From positions 358,676,377 to 358,740,376 of the forward strand of contig NC_066583.1 in assembly GCF_024323335.1 (NCBI RefSeq): DNA of 64,000 nt, read 5' to 3'. This document shows, in pieces, positions 1 through 13,280 of the stretch. The stretch comes from Lathyrus oleraceus (taxonomy: Eukaryota; Streptophyta; Magnoliopsida; Fabales; Fabaceae). Position 1 is the stretch's first letter. Each line of letters opens with the position of its first letter. The position numbers and the translations under genes were made by a program. A model generated the notes under the pieces. That model ran no database searches and was not told where the DNA came from. It was given only the letters and a program-made list of their open reading frames with translations.

Positions 1-1294
1 ATTTGCACATGAACAACCTTGTTTAATGCATTAATCCTCTCTTGAGACTTGATTAATCATGATTATATGAAAGAAATAACATAAAATGATGTTTAATGAC
101 AATTTTACAAAGGTGTAATTTTTGTGCACGTATGACTTTTCCACACATGTTGGAATGCATGGGCTCAAATTTCAAGGTGGATTTGGCCCAAAAAACAATG
201 CTGAATAAATTCCCAATGATTGGCACGTGAGAATATTCCATGATGTCATCCTGTGTCCTTTTGACTTTTCATGAAAGAAAGCTTGAAAAATGACTTGCAC
301 CATTGATGAATCATGCAAAACTATAGGTCATTTTGCATGCCATTTTGAAGTACTTCTCAAAACAAAAGCATAGCAAAAAGAGCCACACCAATTGGACTTG
401 TCAACCTCAAGTTATGCCTTTTTAAAGCCTTCATGCACACTTCATCATTCAAGAACCATAACTCTTCAACCATTCATCATATGGCCTTGAAATAAGACTT
501 TTTGGAAAGGGAAGACAAAGATCTACAACTTTCATGTCTGAGAAAAAATTCATTTGGAGCTTCCTTGGTGATGAAAAATCAAGTTGAAGCTAGGTCAAAA
601 TCCTTCCAAATTTGGAAACTTCACAATACAGGTCATCTTTCCAAATTTGGTAACCTGTGCACTGGACCTTTTTTCCTTCAATATTAATGTTTTGAATTAT
701 GAATAGACCCCATTTGAACATGTTGGAAGTATCTCAAGTCATTCCCTAGCCATTTGACCCTTAGTTGACCAACACTTGACTTTTGACTTCACAGTTGAAT
801 TTTGAACTGTACTGAGCCCATTAAGCTTGATCCTTTGAAGAAAACCTCTGAAAATGAAACCCTAGCTCCCAAGAGCTCTACACAACATCCATAAGACCTT
901 CAAACCAATATTGCATCTCAATCCTTGAGGAACCCTACTTTGACTGCTTCAGTAGACCAAAGTTGACCAGAGGTCAAACCCTAATTCAGATGAACTTTGC
1001 TGATAAGAAATGAAAATTTGAGGAAAGAAAGATCATGAAGATGGTGATGCACCCTTGATACCCAGATGAATACAAACTTCCTTGAGTGTTGAGAAAAACC
1101 CTAGTTGATGCACAATTTCCCTTGTGTTGACTGATCATTCAGATAGAACCCACAAAGTGACTTGGGTGATATCCAAACTTCTTGGAAGATAAACTCTTGG
1201 AGCTAATTCTGATTGACATGATGAAATGCAATATGAAATGTTAAATGACCTAAAATTAATGCATGAATGAGGAGGGAAAATTTGAGGTGCTACA
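1..1294 (-). repeat. Partial LTR, Ty3/gypsy (Tat/Ogre-like?), minus strand
   Basis: On the minus strand the stretch begins at 1294 with TGTAGCACCTCAAATTTTCC, which resembles the TGTAAGACCCCAATTTTG start of the Ogre-type LTRs at 23149, 31156 and 47282. The interior is typical non-coding LTR sequence, with many short TTGACC/GTTGACT and CCCTAG words and no credible ORF; the 61-62 aa frames are random. The other LTR end lies left of the window. The LTR start abuts copia gag sequence directly, so this element probably inserted into, or was joined to, the copia gag. Family assignment is inference from the terminal motif. Confidence 0.5.
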
Positions 1295-1297
1295 GGT

Positions 1298-2776
1298 GTT
1301 GATGAGTATTATCGTATTTCTCATTGTGGAACCGCTAAAGCTATGTGGTACGCATTAGAAGTTGCCCATGAGGGAACTAATGAAGTCAAACAGGCTTGAA
1401 TCAACACATTAAATCAAGAGTTTGAACTCTTTCATATGAATCATGGTGAAACCATTGCCGACATGCAAAAGAGATTCACATATCTTATTAATAGATTGAA
1501 TGTTCTGGGTAATCCTATATCCAATGATATTGCTACTAGCAAGGTTTTAAGATGTCTTAATAGGGAATGGCAAATCAAGGTCACCGCGATTAAAGAAGCG
1601 AATGATCTTAAAGCACTTGATCTTACTACTTTGTTTAGTAAATAGGAAGAACATGAGAAAGAACTCACTTGCTTGGAAAAACATGAAAAAGAGTATGAAA
1701 AGAAGAAAGGTAAACACAAGGTGGAAGAGAAGAAGTTCATTGCTCTAAAGACTTCTAGTTTAAAGTCCTCAAATAATGAGCTTAATGATTGTGAAACTAA
1801 AGATGACGAAGACTCCGATGAAGAAGATATGGAGTTGTTCATCAAAAAGTACAATAGATAGATGTAGGAACAAGCAAATAAGTACTCTGAAAAGAATGAT
1901 CATGTAAAATCTAGAAGGTTGTCAAATTCCTCAAAGGAAGATTAGAAGAAGAAAAGTAAAGGTAGAAGTACATGCTACCATTGTGGCAAAGAAGGTCACA
2001 TTAGGCTGGAGTGTCCTCAAATCGTGAAAGAAAATGAAAAAGGTCAACACAAAATATCCAATAAGCCTAGAAGGGCTTATGTTGCTTGGGAAAACTAAAG
2101 TGGTTCTTCAAGTGGATAAAGTTCTAGCTCAAGCGACAAATCGAAAAAGATGTGTTACATGGCCAACAAAGGAAGGAAACATAATGTAAGTCACTCTAAG
2201 CCTAAATCTACTCATGACTTATCTTATTCTCAATTGCAAGAATCTTTTGAAAATATACAAATACAAGCCATAGAAGATTTCAAAAAGCTTACTTCAAACA
2301 AAATAATTTTCTCTCATTTACAATCTAAAATGTTGGAAAATGAAAATAATATGGAAGCTCTAAGGAAATCTATGTTAGATATTTTAAAATATAAATGTGA
2401 TGATAATAGAACCTCATGGTTTGGGTGTGAGACTTGTCATATTTTACAAAAAGAGTCGAGAGATCTTAAAGACAAGTTGAACAAGGGTTTACAACCCAAA
2501 GTCACTTTTTCTACTAAAACTTCAAAATATGATATGCATTTTGATAATCCTTATAAAAGGTATAATTATGTTGAAAAGAGTTCAATTAGCAAAAGAGCAT
2601 CTTCTCACAATGTTTATTGTCATTATTGTTGCATGAAGGGTCATACCATTGCAAAGTGTAACTTTATGAGACTTTTGGTCCCTAAAGGAACTCATCAATG
2701 GTTTCCTAAATGCAACCAAGGTCTCACTAATCACCAAGGACCCAATGAAGATTGGTTACCTAACACTAGTCGTTGA
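1298..2776 (+). pseudogene. gag: Ty1/copia (SIRE-like) gag, 5'-truncated, in-frame stops
   Basis: This is the Gag capsid region of a Ty1/copia element. One reading frame runs the whole length without indels but is cut by seven premature stops, near 1397, 1643, 1859, 1865, 1943, 2096 and 2117. The order is a UBN2-type gag domain (about 1300-1650), an acidic/lysine-rich linker (1673-1855), a CCHC zinc knuckle CYHCGKEGHIRLEC (1973-2014), a coiled-coil-like stretch (about 2200-2480), and a second CX2CX4HX4C motif (about 2615-2657). The two knuckles and the later envelope-like ORF fit the SIRE/Maximus lineage. The N-terminus is missing because the minus-strand LTR ends at 1294. It is non-functional as read. 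Confidence 0.85.
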
Positions 2777-4275
2777 TCTTGCAGGATAATTGTCTTGGCA
2801 CTATGAAGAGAGTATATGATCTCGTTCGTGGAAGCTCAAGACATGATACTTGTACACTTCTCTATTTATTGACTTGGTGACAAGGAAGATAAAATGTGTT
2901 ACTAAAAAGGTTTAATTTTATATTTTTTTTAATTGGTAAAATTTTATTGATTATTACTAATGTTTTATATTCGAGAAGTGTCGGAAAATGTATTGTTCTT
3001 AATGATGAAGGTTATCTTCGACAAGATATACTCAAGTTCATCAAATTAACGATTGATCAACCTAAGATGAGTAAACATGAAGAGGAGCAAGATAATTATC
3101 ATAATTGAACAAGATTGAAAGTCCAAGTATTAGTATGATCATCAAGACAATGAGACTCTTGGGTACATTATTAATAACACTCTCAAATACTTGTACAAAG
3201 AGAAAATTGGTAAGAGAGTTTTGGTTATGTGTGTGTTTGTGGAACTTGTTGCATTCATTTCAACTTTCTTTTGAAAGTTTCTCATGGAATGTTTGTGCTT
3301 CCTCTGTCTTCCGTACAGTGAGGTTATGTCGTTTCTATCCTTTTTCTTATTTCTTAAATGAGTATTTCTTTTACCTGTTTATTTTTCAAAGGTATAAGAT
3401 GTAGTGTGTGTATGACATGTGTAATATTTGTTCATTTCCAAAAATTTCAGTGCAACCGTTGTGTATTTCATTTCATATGTTTATAGTGCCTTTATACTAA
3501 ATTCCACCATACTTGATCTATATCTTTTGCCTTTTCATGCTTACTTTTGTGTTTGCATGTTAATTGTTTTCAAACCATCAAATTATTGCATATGCATAGT
3601 CTCTTATTAATTAGTCATGCATAAGTCATCAAAAATCATTTCATAAATCATAAATGTGATTTTTGTCAATTTTTGCCCATAATGCATCGACACATGGTCG
3701 TATAGGTCGATGCATAATTTGATTTTTTGTATTTGTCAAATATGCTTTGGGATGTGTCGCCACATCCGTGGATAGGTCGACCTGTAGAATTAATTTTTCT
3801 ATTCTTGATTAAATGCTTCAGTATGTGCCAACACATAACCTTAACAGGTTGACACATTAACTCAAAGGTCAATTCATATTCTCTCATTGGTTAAAAATTA
3901 TTCATTTCACATTCATGCACCCAAAGCTCTCAAATCTCCAAGCTTCATCTCATCTCATCTCACAAAATTCATTCAATATCATTAAACCTTGTTTGTCTTT
4001 CTCAACCCAATTCATCTTCATTCACATTTTCATCCAATCTTTTCCATTCATCTTATTTTTCCCTCTTGTTCTTTCAAAGACCCTATTTTCACCCTAAGTC
4101 ACAAAAGTTCCTAATTCTTACATGTTTTTGGGTTATATTCTCATCTTTGTGTGTTGCCGTGGTTGTGTCTCTTGTTTGAGTGTGTGAATATTGAAAAATA
4201 TTTCATACTCATTCATTTTTAATTCAAACATTTCGTGAAACACCTGGTGTGCGCATTTTCGTTTCAACATTTCCC
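2777..4275 (+). other. Degenerate spacer between copia gag and envelope-like ORF; pol deleted
   Basis: Just after gag, about 2820-2850 reads as a worn LVRGSSRHDT-like piece that could be the remnant of the copia protease/pre-integrase region. No integrase or reverse transcriptase is recognisable, so pol appears deleted. The rest is AT-rich and non-coding. About 3680-3860 carries repeated GTCGACACAT-type words, including a 10-bp inverted repeat ATGCATCGAC...GTCGATGCAT at 3682-3715, shortly before the envelope-like ORF. Small frames of 60-99 aa here have no recognisable domain. Confidence 0.5.
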
Positions 4276-5705
4276 ATGGCTTCAAGGATTTCTAAGTCCA
4301 AGAATGATGCTAAGGATTAAGGCAAGGCTACTACCTCTACTATTACTGCTGACAATCCATTTACTTTAGTTTCCAAGAGGTATGCCAAGGATTTCGAGTT
4401 AAAGCATCAAAACCGTCTTGTAGTGAAACAATTTATGTGGAAGTAGGTTACTATTGGTTTCCTGGATATACCTGATATTGTTAAGCTTATTGAGCATTAA
4501 CAGATTGACTATTTCCTACAACTTGCTCAGGATTACAATGAGGATCTTATTCACGTATTCTACTCAGGACTACGTGAAAAATAAGGTTCTTGCTTCAGTT
4601 TCTCTATAGGTAACAAAGTTTACCAATTTTCTAATGATTTGTGTAAAACTTTGTTTGGTATTACTGTGGGTGATGCTGATGCGGATGATGAGGTTGATCC
4701 GTTGGTAATTGATATTTACACTCATGTAAATTTTTATTGGAGTGTTCATCTGAATGAGATACTTAAGGCTCCTCGTGCCGAGGACTATTATGATCCTATT
4801 ACCACAGGTAATTTGAAGGTGGTGCCAATAATTCTGCTATGGGTGGTATCTCATATCTTACGGCCAAAGAATGGCAGGTTTTCGAGAATTGTCAATGCTG
4901 AGATTCATTTGGTATACATTCTGCTGCGCAAGGTCAAAAGTAAATGGCCTAACTACTTTGTATCTCGTATGTTTTCTATCAAAAAATGCAACAAGGGCAC
5001 ATCTTTCTGCTATCCCTCTATGATTTCTAAGAGTCTAAACTACTTTGACATTGGCTTGCCGAATCTTACCACCAAACTCCTGGTTCGTCTCAAGAATTTT
5101 CTTACCGTACACTAGTTAACATGAACAATTTTTGGGATGCAAATCATCGGGTGTACTATCTATGCTTGAGTAAGCATGGAAGGAAGGTGTACCATTTTGA
5201 TGATCCTATTGAATATGGTGATGATGCAGCTGAAGCTCACATGGATGATGAGCAACCTATGGGGGTTCATCATGATGTTACGGAAGGAGATGTTGTTATG
5301 CATGATGTTCCTCGTGGTGATGTACATGGTGCAGGTTTTGGTACTAATTATGCTAATACTACCTCTATTATGACTATGCTTCAGGATATGCAGATGAGAC
5401 AAGACGAGAGATATGTTGGGGAGTGCAAATAGAGATAGACCTTTGAAGCTGCATAAGTGGAGCAGTTCCGTATGATGCAGTAGCACATGTCTACTCAGGA
5501 TTCCAATTTTGATGCCTTTGCTTCATATGTTACTGAGTCTTTGGTGTCCTTACGGACTGATACGAATGCTAATCATGATGATGTTCTGACTAGGATTAAT
5601 TATTTGATTTCAGCCCAAGAAGCGGATTTTATGCATTGTGAGAGGTTCTACCGTGGAATGTGTGATTTCTTGGATTCTCAGTATCGCAGTGAAGGATCGG
5701 GCTGA
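4276..5705 (+). pseudogene. SIRE-type envelope-like ORF, decayed
   Basis: The reading starts at an ATG (MASRISKSK...) and stays in one frame to about 5115 despite stops near 4318, 4444, 4498 and 4582. It then shifts frame near 5110 and continues to 5705. The central part (about 4600-5100: FSNDLCKTLFGI, ILLWVVSHILRPKNG, NWPNYFVSRMF-like words) resembles proteins I recall annotated as envelope-like or putative plant transposon protein in legume retroelements. The acidic, His/Asp/Met-rich tail (5121-5430) is followed by a helical segment. It sits after gag and before a purine tract and LTR, the position of the extra ORF in SIRE-lineage copia elements. No signal peptide or membrane segment is convincing. 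Function is unknown and the copy is broken. Confidence 0.65.
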
Positions 5706-6196
5706 CATAGGGGTATGCCAAGAGGATGTGGGAAAAGATAAAGTATTGCTAGACTGATGTGTTGTGATAGTCTCTTGGTTTATGTCTTTTTGTCTCTTAT
5801 GTCACTATGCATTTTTTCAAATCATGTGTGGAGTTAGTTTGCATTTGCATTTTGGATTATCGTTTGTTTTGCTTTTGGTTTATGTATTGGCAATTACTAC
5901 TTAACTGTTTGAAGTTTAGACAATGATTATTCTATGGTTGTTGTGTTAAATGACTATGGTTATTGTTTTGTTTTGTTTTGTTTATTAATCTTGTGTGATT
6001 TCATATATGATGAGTATATGCGAGTGTATTTTGTTATCTTTATAATTGCCTCTGTATTGTATATTGAATATGTGATACTACTAATAGTGTGTTTTGTCTC
6101 TTTTTAATATTGTCAAAGGGGGAGAAGTATATAATGCACACATTCTGGGGGAGCTTTCCATGAACAAGAGCGCATTGTCTCAAGTTTTGCCATCAT
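5706..6196 (+). other. Non-coding 3' region of the SIRE-like element
   Basis: T- and G-rich sequence between the envelope-like ORF and the LTR. It contains one earlier purine tract (AAAGGGGGAGAAG, about 6115-6127) before the main tract at 6197. No ORF or other feature is seen. Confidence 0.5.
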
Positions 6197-6209
6197 AAAA
6201 AAGGGGGAG
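6197..6209 (+). promoter_or_regulatory. Polypurine tract of the SIRE-like element
   Basis: AAAAAAGGGGGAG lies immediately upstream of an LTR start (TGTGAGTGC at 6212). This is the expected plus-strand primer site for a copia 3' LTR. The same tract with the same CATCATAAAA lead-in precedes the LTR at 9552. Confidence 0.7.
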
Positions 6210-6211
6210 TA

Positions 6212-8100
<1,889 letters not shown>

Positions 8101-8339
8101 AATTCGATGTATTCTTTCTTAGCCTCTGATTGTATAACCAAAGCAATTTTTATGGTTAGTTGGATGTATCAAATGAATAGAATGAAAAAGAAATATCAAG
8201 TTAATAGCATTGTGTTCTTCTTTCTGAATTCTGAACTTTTTAATCAGTTTACATTAAAAGAAATAATTATGATTAAAAGGATGGTATGCAAAAGGGAAAA
8301 TAACTTCATTGAACTAAAGGAATGATTATAAAAAGATGT

Positions 8340-8633
8340 TTATAACATTAATCCTAATCATCCATAGGTCTCCAAGTGTAGAAAAAGTTTCTCCAATCTA
8401 AATCCACCTCCTCTTCTTCATCTGAATCGAAATGAATAAATTCTCTTAATCTTCTTCTTCTCTTGGACTTCTTCTTCTTACTAATATTCTTTTGTAGCTT
8501 CAGTGCCTGAGGAAGAGAGGTTGAAGGAATTTCTTCAGAAGGTTTGACCTTCTGATCAAAAGTTGCCTCAGATACTATATGAGCCTCTGAAATAATGGTA
8601 CTAATAGATTATTCAGAAGTAGTAATCATCTTG
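8340..8633 (-). pseudogene. Minus-strand Lys-rich/acidic ORF fragment, possibly retroelement
   Basis: Read on the minus strand from an ATG near 8633, the sequence gives a Ser/Glu-rich start with one early stop, then words such as PSEEIPSTSLPQALKLQK and a KKKKSKRRRR basic run. One frame change later it ends in an acidic DSDEEEEVDLDW patch and a stop. The composition resembles N-terminal parts of envelope-like or transposon proteins in legume SIRE elements as I recall them, but it is antisense to the neighbouring purine tract. It could be a separate insertion or a chance low-complexity reading. Confidence 0.3.
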
Positions 8634-9189
8634 AACCAAATGTATGTTGAGTGAATGTGGATTTGTGATTCGGCTTAAATAAGTTATGTGATTTTATAAG
8701 ATCAAACACCTTACGTGTTTCAGTTTCTGATCTTTAAAATTCTCAAAGTCAATCACAAATTAAGCATGCCATATTGGATCATAATTACTTCTTGGAAACT
8801 AAAACGGTAGTGATTTACCATATGAAGTAAATAATTTCTTTCAGTTTCTTGAAAAAGCTTGGAATTGTTTTAAATTGCCTTCTTCTTTTGAAAAAGTTTA
8901 ATTGTTTCAAAATTTTCCGTGTTTTCAACTCTTTCAAAATTCTGTGCATTTAAACTGTTTGAAAATTTCATTTATTTTCTGCAGTTTTATTATTTTTCTC
9001 TTAAAATCTTTTTAATAATGACAAAGGGGGAGAAAATGCATGGAGTATTTAAGAATAGATTGAAGCATCAGAACTTGAATAAAACAGTTTCTGCCAAAAC
9101 AACTTCTGAGTTATAAGATTTACGTTATTTATTTTTTCGAGTAATTTATCTTACTGAGCCTAAATTAATAATTTAATTAACAAAGACAT

Positions 9190-9470
9190 GACTTAAGGAA
9201 AGCTTATAAACCTTACCTTAATGAACTGTCAGACTAAAAGAGGAGCTTACAAACCTCAATCTAAGGTATGTCAAACTTAGGGGGGGGGGGGGGCTTACAA
9301 ACCTCATACCCTGATGTTAGAATTTGTTGATTATAATTATAAGATATGGAGTTAAGGAGAGCTTACAAGACTCATCTTAATGGACTATCATACTTAAGGG
9401 GAGGGGGGGGGGATTACAAAGCTCACCTTAATGTGTTGTCTAACTTAGGGAGAGCTTATAAACCTCAGAC
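9190..9470 (+). repeat. Imperfect repeats CTTAGGGGGAGCTTACAAACCTCA, with poly-G runs
   Basis: At least five diverged copies of a unit resembling ACTTAAGGGGAGCTTACAAACCTCA-TTAATG occur, two of them with expanded G runs (about 15 G near 9280-9295 and about 10 near 9402-9411). They lie between the 3' internal region and the LTR at 9552, so they form a repeat-bearing 3' UTR. Confidence 0.7.
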
Positions 9471-9536
9471 TCTAATGTTAGAATATGTTAATTAAATCAC
9501 AAACCATCGTTCTTAAATACATTTATTTGTCATCAT

Positions 9537-9550
9537 AAAAAAGGGGGAGA
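9537..9550 (+). promoter_or_regulatory. Polypurine tract of second SIRE-like element
   Basis: AAAAAAGGGGGAGA stands immediately before the LTR start TGTTGGAACA at 9552. The same lead-in and tract are found at 6197, which supports one lineage for both elements. Confidence 0.75.
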
Positions 9551-9551
9551 T

Positions 9552-11004
9552 TGTTGGAACAGTATTTGTTCATTCCCTTAAAAGGTTTTGATGATAACAA
9601 TATATTTAAAGAACAATAGGGTTTGATAATAGTTGTTCAAGTGTGTAGGTTCTGGAGTCAAACTATATCAAGGCTTTAAGACTATCAAAATACTCAGTTA
9701 CATAAAGAAGTGATTCAGATTCAGATTGATTAAAATCTGTAGTTGTTCATCAACATCTGAAGGCTTTAGACTCTAGTCTCAACCCAGCTTCTAATGACAA
9801 CTCAACTTTTGAAAGACTTAAGCATTGTTATTATTCAATGGAAAAAGCTTCAAACCAGATTCTAGTTTCCAACGTATCTCTTGGAATACTTCTTCACCAA
9901 GCTTGTCCGTTGTGATTCAAATCCTCCAACAACTATTTTCCTAGTCCTATAAAAGGAAGTTCAAGGATATGAAGAAGTTGATGAAGATGATTGGTCAAGT
10001 TGATCAACATGAGTTCGTTGACTTTGGTTGAAAACTCTAAATGTGCTAAAGATTCAAATATTGTTGAAGTCTTTGAATAAGCTGTCAACAAGAACCACAC
10101 AACGCAAAGAGGATCTAATACAAGCAAGAACACTTTTGTATACCTGTTAGCTTGTAGAATAGGGTCTTAAGATTTCCTACCATTATTAATCTTGGAAATC
10201 TTAATGACATCAGAATCCATGTTGTAACTATGCACCACTGATAAGAGTTTCAAATGCATTTGTAATTACTATCCTAAACTGATGTTTAGAATATGTAAGA
10301 AGTCTCTTGCTGAGTGCTTGAGCAAAGAAGTCTCTTGTTGAGTGCTTGAGTAAAGAAGTCTCTTTCTAATGATTGAGCATTGAAGTCTCATGCTTGAGGG
10401 TAGAGCAAGAAGTCTCTTTTTGGATAGATTGAGCATTGAAGTCTCATGCTTGAGGGAAGAGAAAGAAGTCTCATCATGGATAGATTGAGCATTTAAGTGT
10501 CATGCTTGAGGGTAGAACAAGAAGCCTCTTTCCGGATATATTAACATTGAAGTCTCATGCTTGAGGGTAGATCAAGGAAGTGTCTTGTCTGAAGACTTGA
10601 GTATGAAGGCTCTTTCTGCGGGGTTAAGCAGGAAGTCCTGAACAGGTTGTTCAGGCAATGAAGTCTCTTGTTTGAGGGCTTGAGCCGAAGTCTTTTCTAG
10701 TTTGATTGAGCAAATTGTAATCTATTGATTATAGTGAAAATATCGTGTGCTTCAAGGGGGCTGGAATACTCTCGGTTTGAGAGGAACCATGATATATTAT
10801 GTGTCTCTTTATTTACTTATGGATTTATATTTCATTATGCAACAAACTCTAAAGTCAGACCCTAATCTGATTCAGACTCTTACTTGGATCAGAATCTGAT
10901 CTTGACATCTCAGGTTCTGAACAAGTTTAAGAAAAAAATTAAATTTCCATATACACAATTTACCCCCCCCCCCCCCCCCCATTCTTGTGTATATTTGTCT
11001 CACA
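9552..11004 (+). repeat. LTR of second SIRE-like copia element (about 1.45 kb)
   Basis: It begins TGTTGGAACA after the purine tract and ends near TTTGTCTCACA at 11004, preceded by a poly-C run and CTTGTGTAT, a typical SIRE-type LTR tail. The interior carries the AGAAGTCTC tandem repeats at 10299-10700. The right end abuts copia reverse transcriptase sequence of a different element, so this element inserted into, or was joined to, that gene. Frames of 60-66 aa here are random. Confidence 0.7.
10299..10700 (+). repeat. Tandem repeats with AGAAGTCTCTTGCTTGAGTGCTTGAGCA-like unit
   Basis: About nine to ten imperfect copies of a GAAGTCTC(A/T)TGCTTGAGGG...GAGCA unit, with a basic spacing of roughly 30-60 bp, run through the middle of the LTR. 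Copies differ by substitutions and small indels. Confidence 0.8.
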
Positions 11005-12349
11005 TTTGGATTTTGGCAAAGAGAAGGCATAAACTTTGAAGAGGTATTTGCACCGGTTACTAGGATTGAAACCATTAGGCTAGTTGTTGGTATTGCGAAT
11101 AACAACAATTGGCCCATCTACCAAATGAACGTCAAATATGCATTTTTGAACGAACCTCTTAAAGAAGAGGTATATGTAAAATAGCCCTCTGGTTTTGTTG
11201 TGAGAACCAAGAGCTAAAGTTCTACAAGTTGAAGAAAACGTAATATGGTTTGAAGCAAGCTCAAAAAACTTGGAACAAAAGAATATATGGTTTACTAAAA
11301 GAGGTTGGTTTCAAGAAATGTGTATCCGAGCATGGCGTGTATGTGAAGAAGGATAAAAGTGAAGAAATGATTATCCTTTGTCTATATGTAGACGATTTAT
11401 TGATAACAAGCAACAATGAAAAATGTATTTCTAAGTTCAAGAGTGAACTTATGAAATAATTTGAGATTACCGACCTTGGCCTCATGACATACCTCCTTGG
11501 CATTGAGTTCCACAAGTCTAAAAAGGAACTGCTCATGCACCAAAGAAGATATACCCTTGAGATATTGAAGAAGTTTGAAATGGAGCATTGTAATGTTGCC
11601 ATTACTTCGGCTGAACCAATGCTACAATTGTCGAAGAATTATGATGAGTAAGATGTTGATCCAACTCAACATAAGAGGTTGATTAGATCATTGCGTTATT
11701 TATGCAATATGCGACCAGACTTAGCGTTTAGTGTCAGTATTGTGAGTAGATTCATGGAAATATCGAAGGTGTCTCACTTAAAAGCAGTCAAGAGGATCGT
11801 AAGATATGTCAGAGGGTCTGTTGGCTGCATAATTCTCTTTCTCACAACGAATACAGACATAAAATACAATTTTCTAAGTTTTACCAATTTGAATTGGTGT
11901 GGAGTTAAAAATGATTGAAAGTCTATAACTGGATACATCTTTATGTTTGGTGGAACACCAATCTAATGGTGTTTGAAGAAGGAACCAGTAGTTGCACTCT
12001 CGTCTTGTGAGGCCTGGTACATTGTTGCTTCTTATGTGTGTGCTAAGCCATGTGGCTAATGAATCTATTGTACGAGTCGGACAACAATGAGGGTGTGGTT
12101 GTTACACTCCTGGTTGATAATGTTTATGTGATTAATATTGCTAAGAACCCAATTGCACATGGGAGGAGCAAGCATATTGAGATGAGGTTTCACTACTTGA
12201 GGGAGCTTGTTAGTGAAGAAAAGTTAAGATTGAGATATTGTAGAAGTGAAAACCAAGTGGTTGATTTATTGACTAAGGGAGTCACAAATGACGTGTTCAA
12301 AAGGTTGAAGATGAACATGGGAAGGGAAGATTTGGAGCACTTGAATTAA
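11005..12349 (+). pseudogene. pol: Ty1/copia reverse transcriptase-RNase H fragment
   Basis: C-terminal half of a copia polyprotein. The order is RT N-part (REGINFEEVFAPVTRIETIRL from about 11025), the palm motif LYVDDLLITSN (about 11385-11415), the C-part with DLGLMTYLLGIEF (about 11470), and RNase H with SITGYIFMFGGTPI (about 11922-11965) and LLTKGVTNDVFKRLK (about 12265) to a stop at 12347-12349. Several stops and frame changes interrupt it (for example near 11182, 11457 and 11916), so it is dead. Gag, protease, integrase and the start of RT are missing at the junction with the LTR ending at 11004. A matching LTR follows at 12357. Confidence 0.9.
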
Positions 12350-12356
12350 GGTGGTG

Positions 12357-12684
12357 TGTTAAAAGCATTTTTTGGTTATTTAAGTGCTGTAACCGGTTAA
12401 CATGGGGTTGTAACCGGTTACATCAAGGAAAAAGTCACTTATGAGCTGAAGAAATAGGGAAAACTTTATGAGTGTAACTGATTAACGTCTGCACGTGACC
12501 GTTACCACTAAAAGGAGAATTGATTTTATGTCAGCTGTAACCAGTTATAGGTTTAGTGTAATCAGTTACAGCCCCGAGTTTTTCTATTTTTCAGTTATGT
12601 AATTGTGTGAATTTAGTCCCAATCACTTTTGCATTGTTTGTATAAATGCCTTAAATGCATCCTCATTATAGCTAATGAATGAAA

Positions 12685-12731
<47 letters not shown>

Positions 12732-12796
12732 CTCTTTCCCTCTCCACACTCTAATTTCTCCATTATTCATTAATATTGTGGTTCTGAGTTCTAACA
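12357..12796 (+). repeat. 3' LTR of the third copia element (about 440 bp)
   Basis: It starts TGTTAAAAGC just after the RNase H stop and the purine-rich AAGGTGGTG, and ends GTTCTAACA. It contains repeated variants of TAACCGGTTA (two exact copies near 12390-12420, then variants to about 12570) and a (TC)n run at about 12689-12724 near the end. Length and position fit a short Ty1/copia LTR. Confidence 0.7.
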
Positions 12797-13280
12797 AAGG
12801 CAAGTGACACTCTCTATCCTCTACACAAATTGACACCCATATCTGAATGAATCCCCCCTTACCTCAAAATTCCAGCAGTAAATCCTAGCTTTGGCTATGA
12901 CTTCTTTCCTTCTCCAACCCTTGACTTGTTTTTGTCTTATAAAATCTCTTTCTCCTAATTTCCAATTGCACGTATTGATAAGAATAGCTCCACTCTCCCT
13001 CTATTAATATTAACCTAATATTAATCTTTTAATTATTTCACCTTGGGTCCAACTTGTTCTTAATGTTACATCATTCCCTTATTTTCTCATTTTTCTTATT
13101 TCCCACCAAAATCTCATAAAGTCACTATTTTCTATTATTTTTAATTAATTAAATTAACTAAAGTTCTAATTAGTTTCCACACACCTCAATTATACCCACA
13201 ATATTACCCAAACACAAATAATTGAATAAAAATAATTTCAATCCAATGAAAAATAAAAATACGAGAAACGGGGTATTACA
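12797..13280 (-). repeat. LTR-like fragment, minus strand
   Basis: On the minus strand it begins at 13280 with TGTAATACCCCGTTTCTC, a Ty3/gypsy-type LTR start. The sequence to the left is AT-rich and non-coding, and its far end is not clear (it may reach about 12807). The LTR start cuts the copia gag at 13281. Confidence 0.4.

Larger units (their letters stand above)
8101..9536 (+). other. 3' internal region of a second SIRE-like copia element
   Basis: The region lies between the 3' LTR ending at 8100 and the purine tract at 9537. It holds a GACAAAGGGGGAGAAAATG tract near 9019, the minus-strand reading described separately, and imperfect repeats at 9190-9470. No pol domain is seen. The left part, just after 8100, has no recognisable feature. 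Confidence 0.45.
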
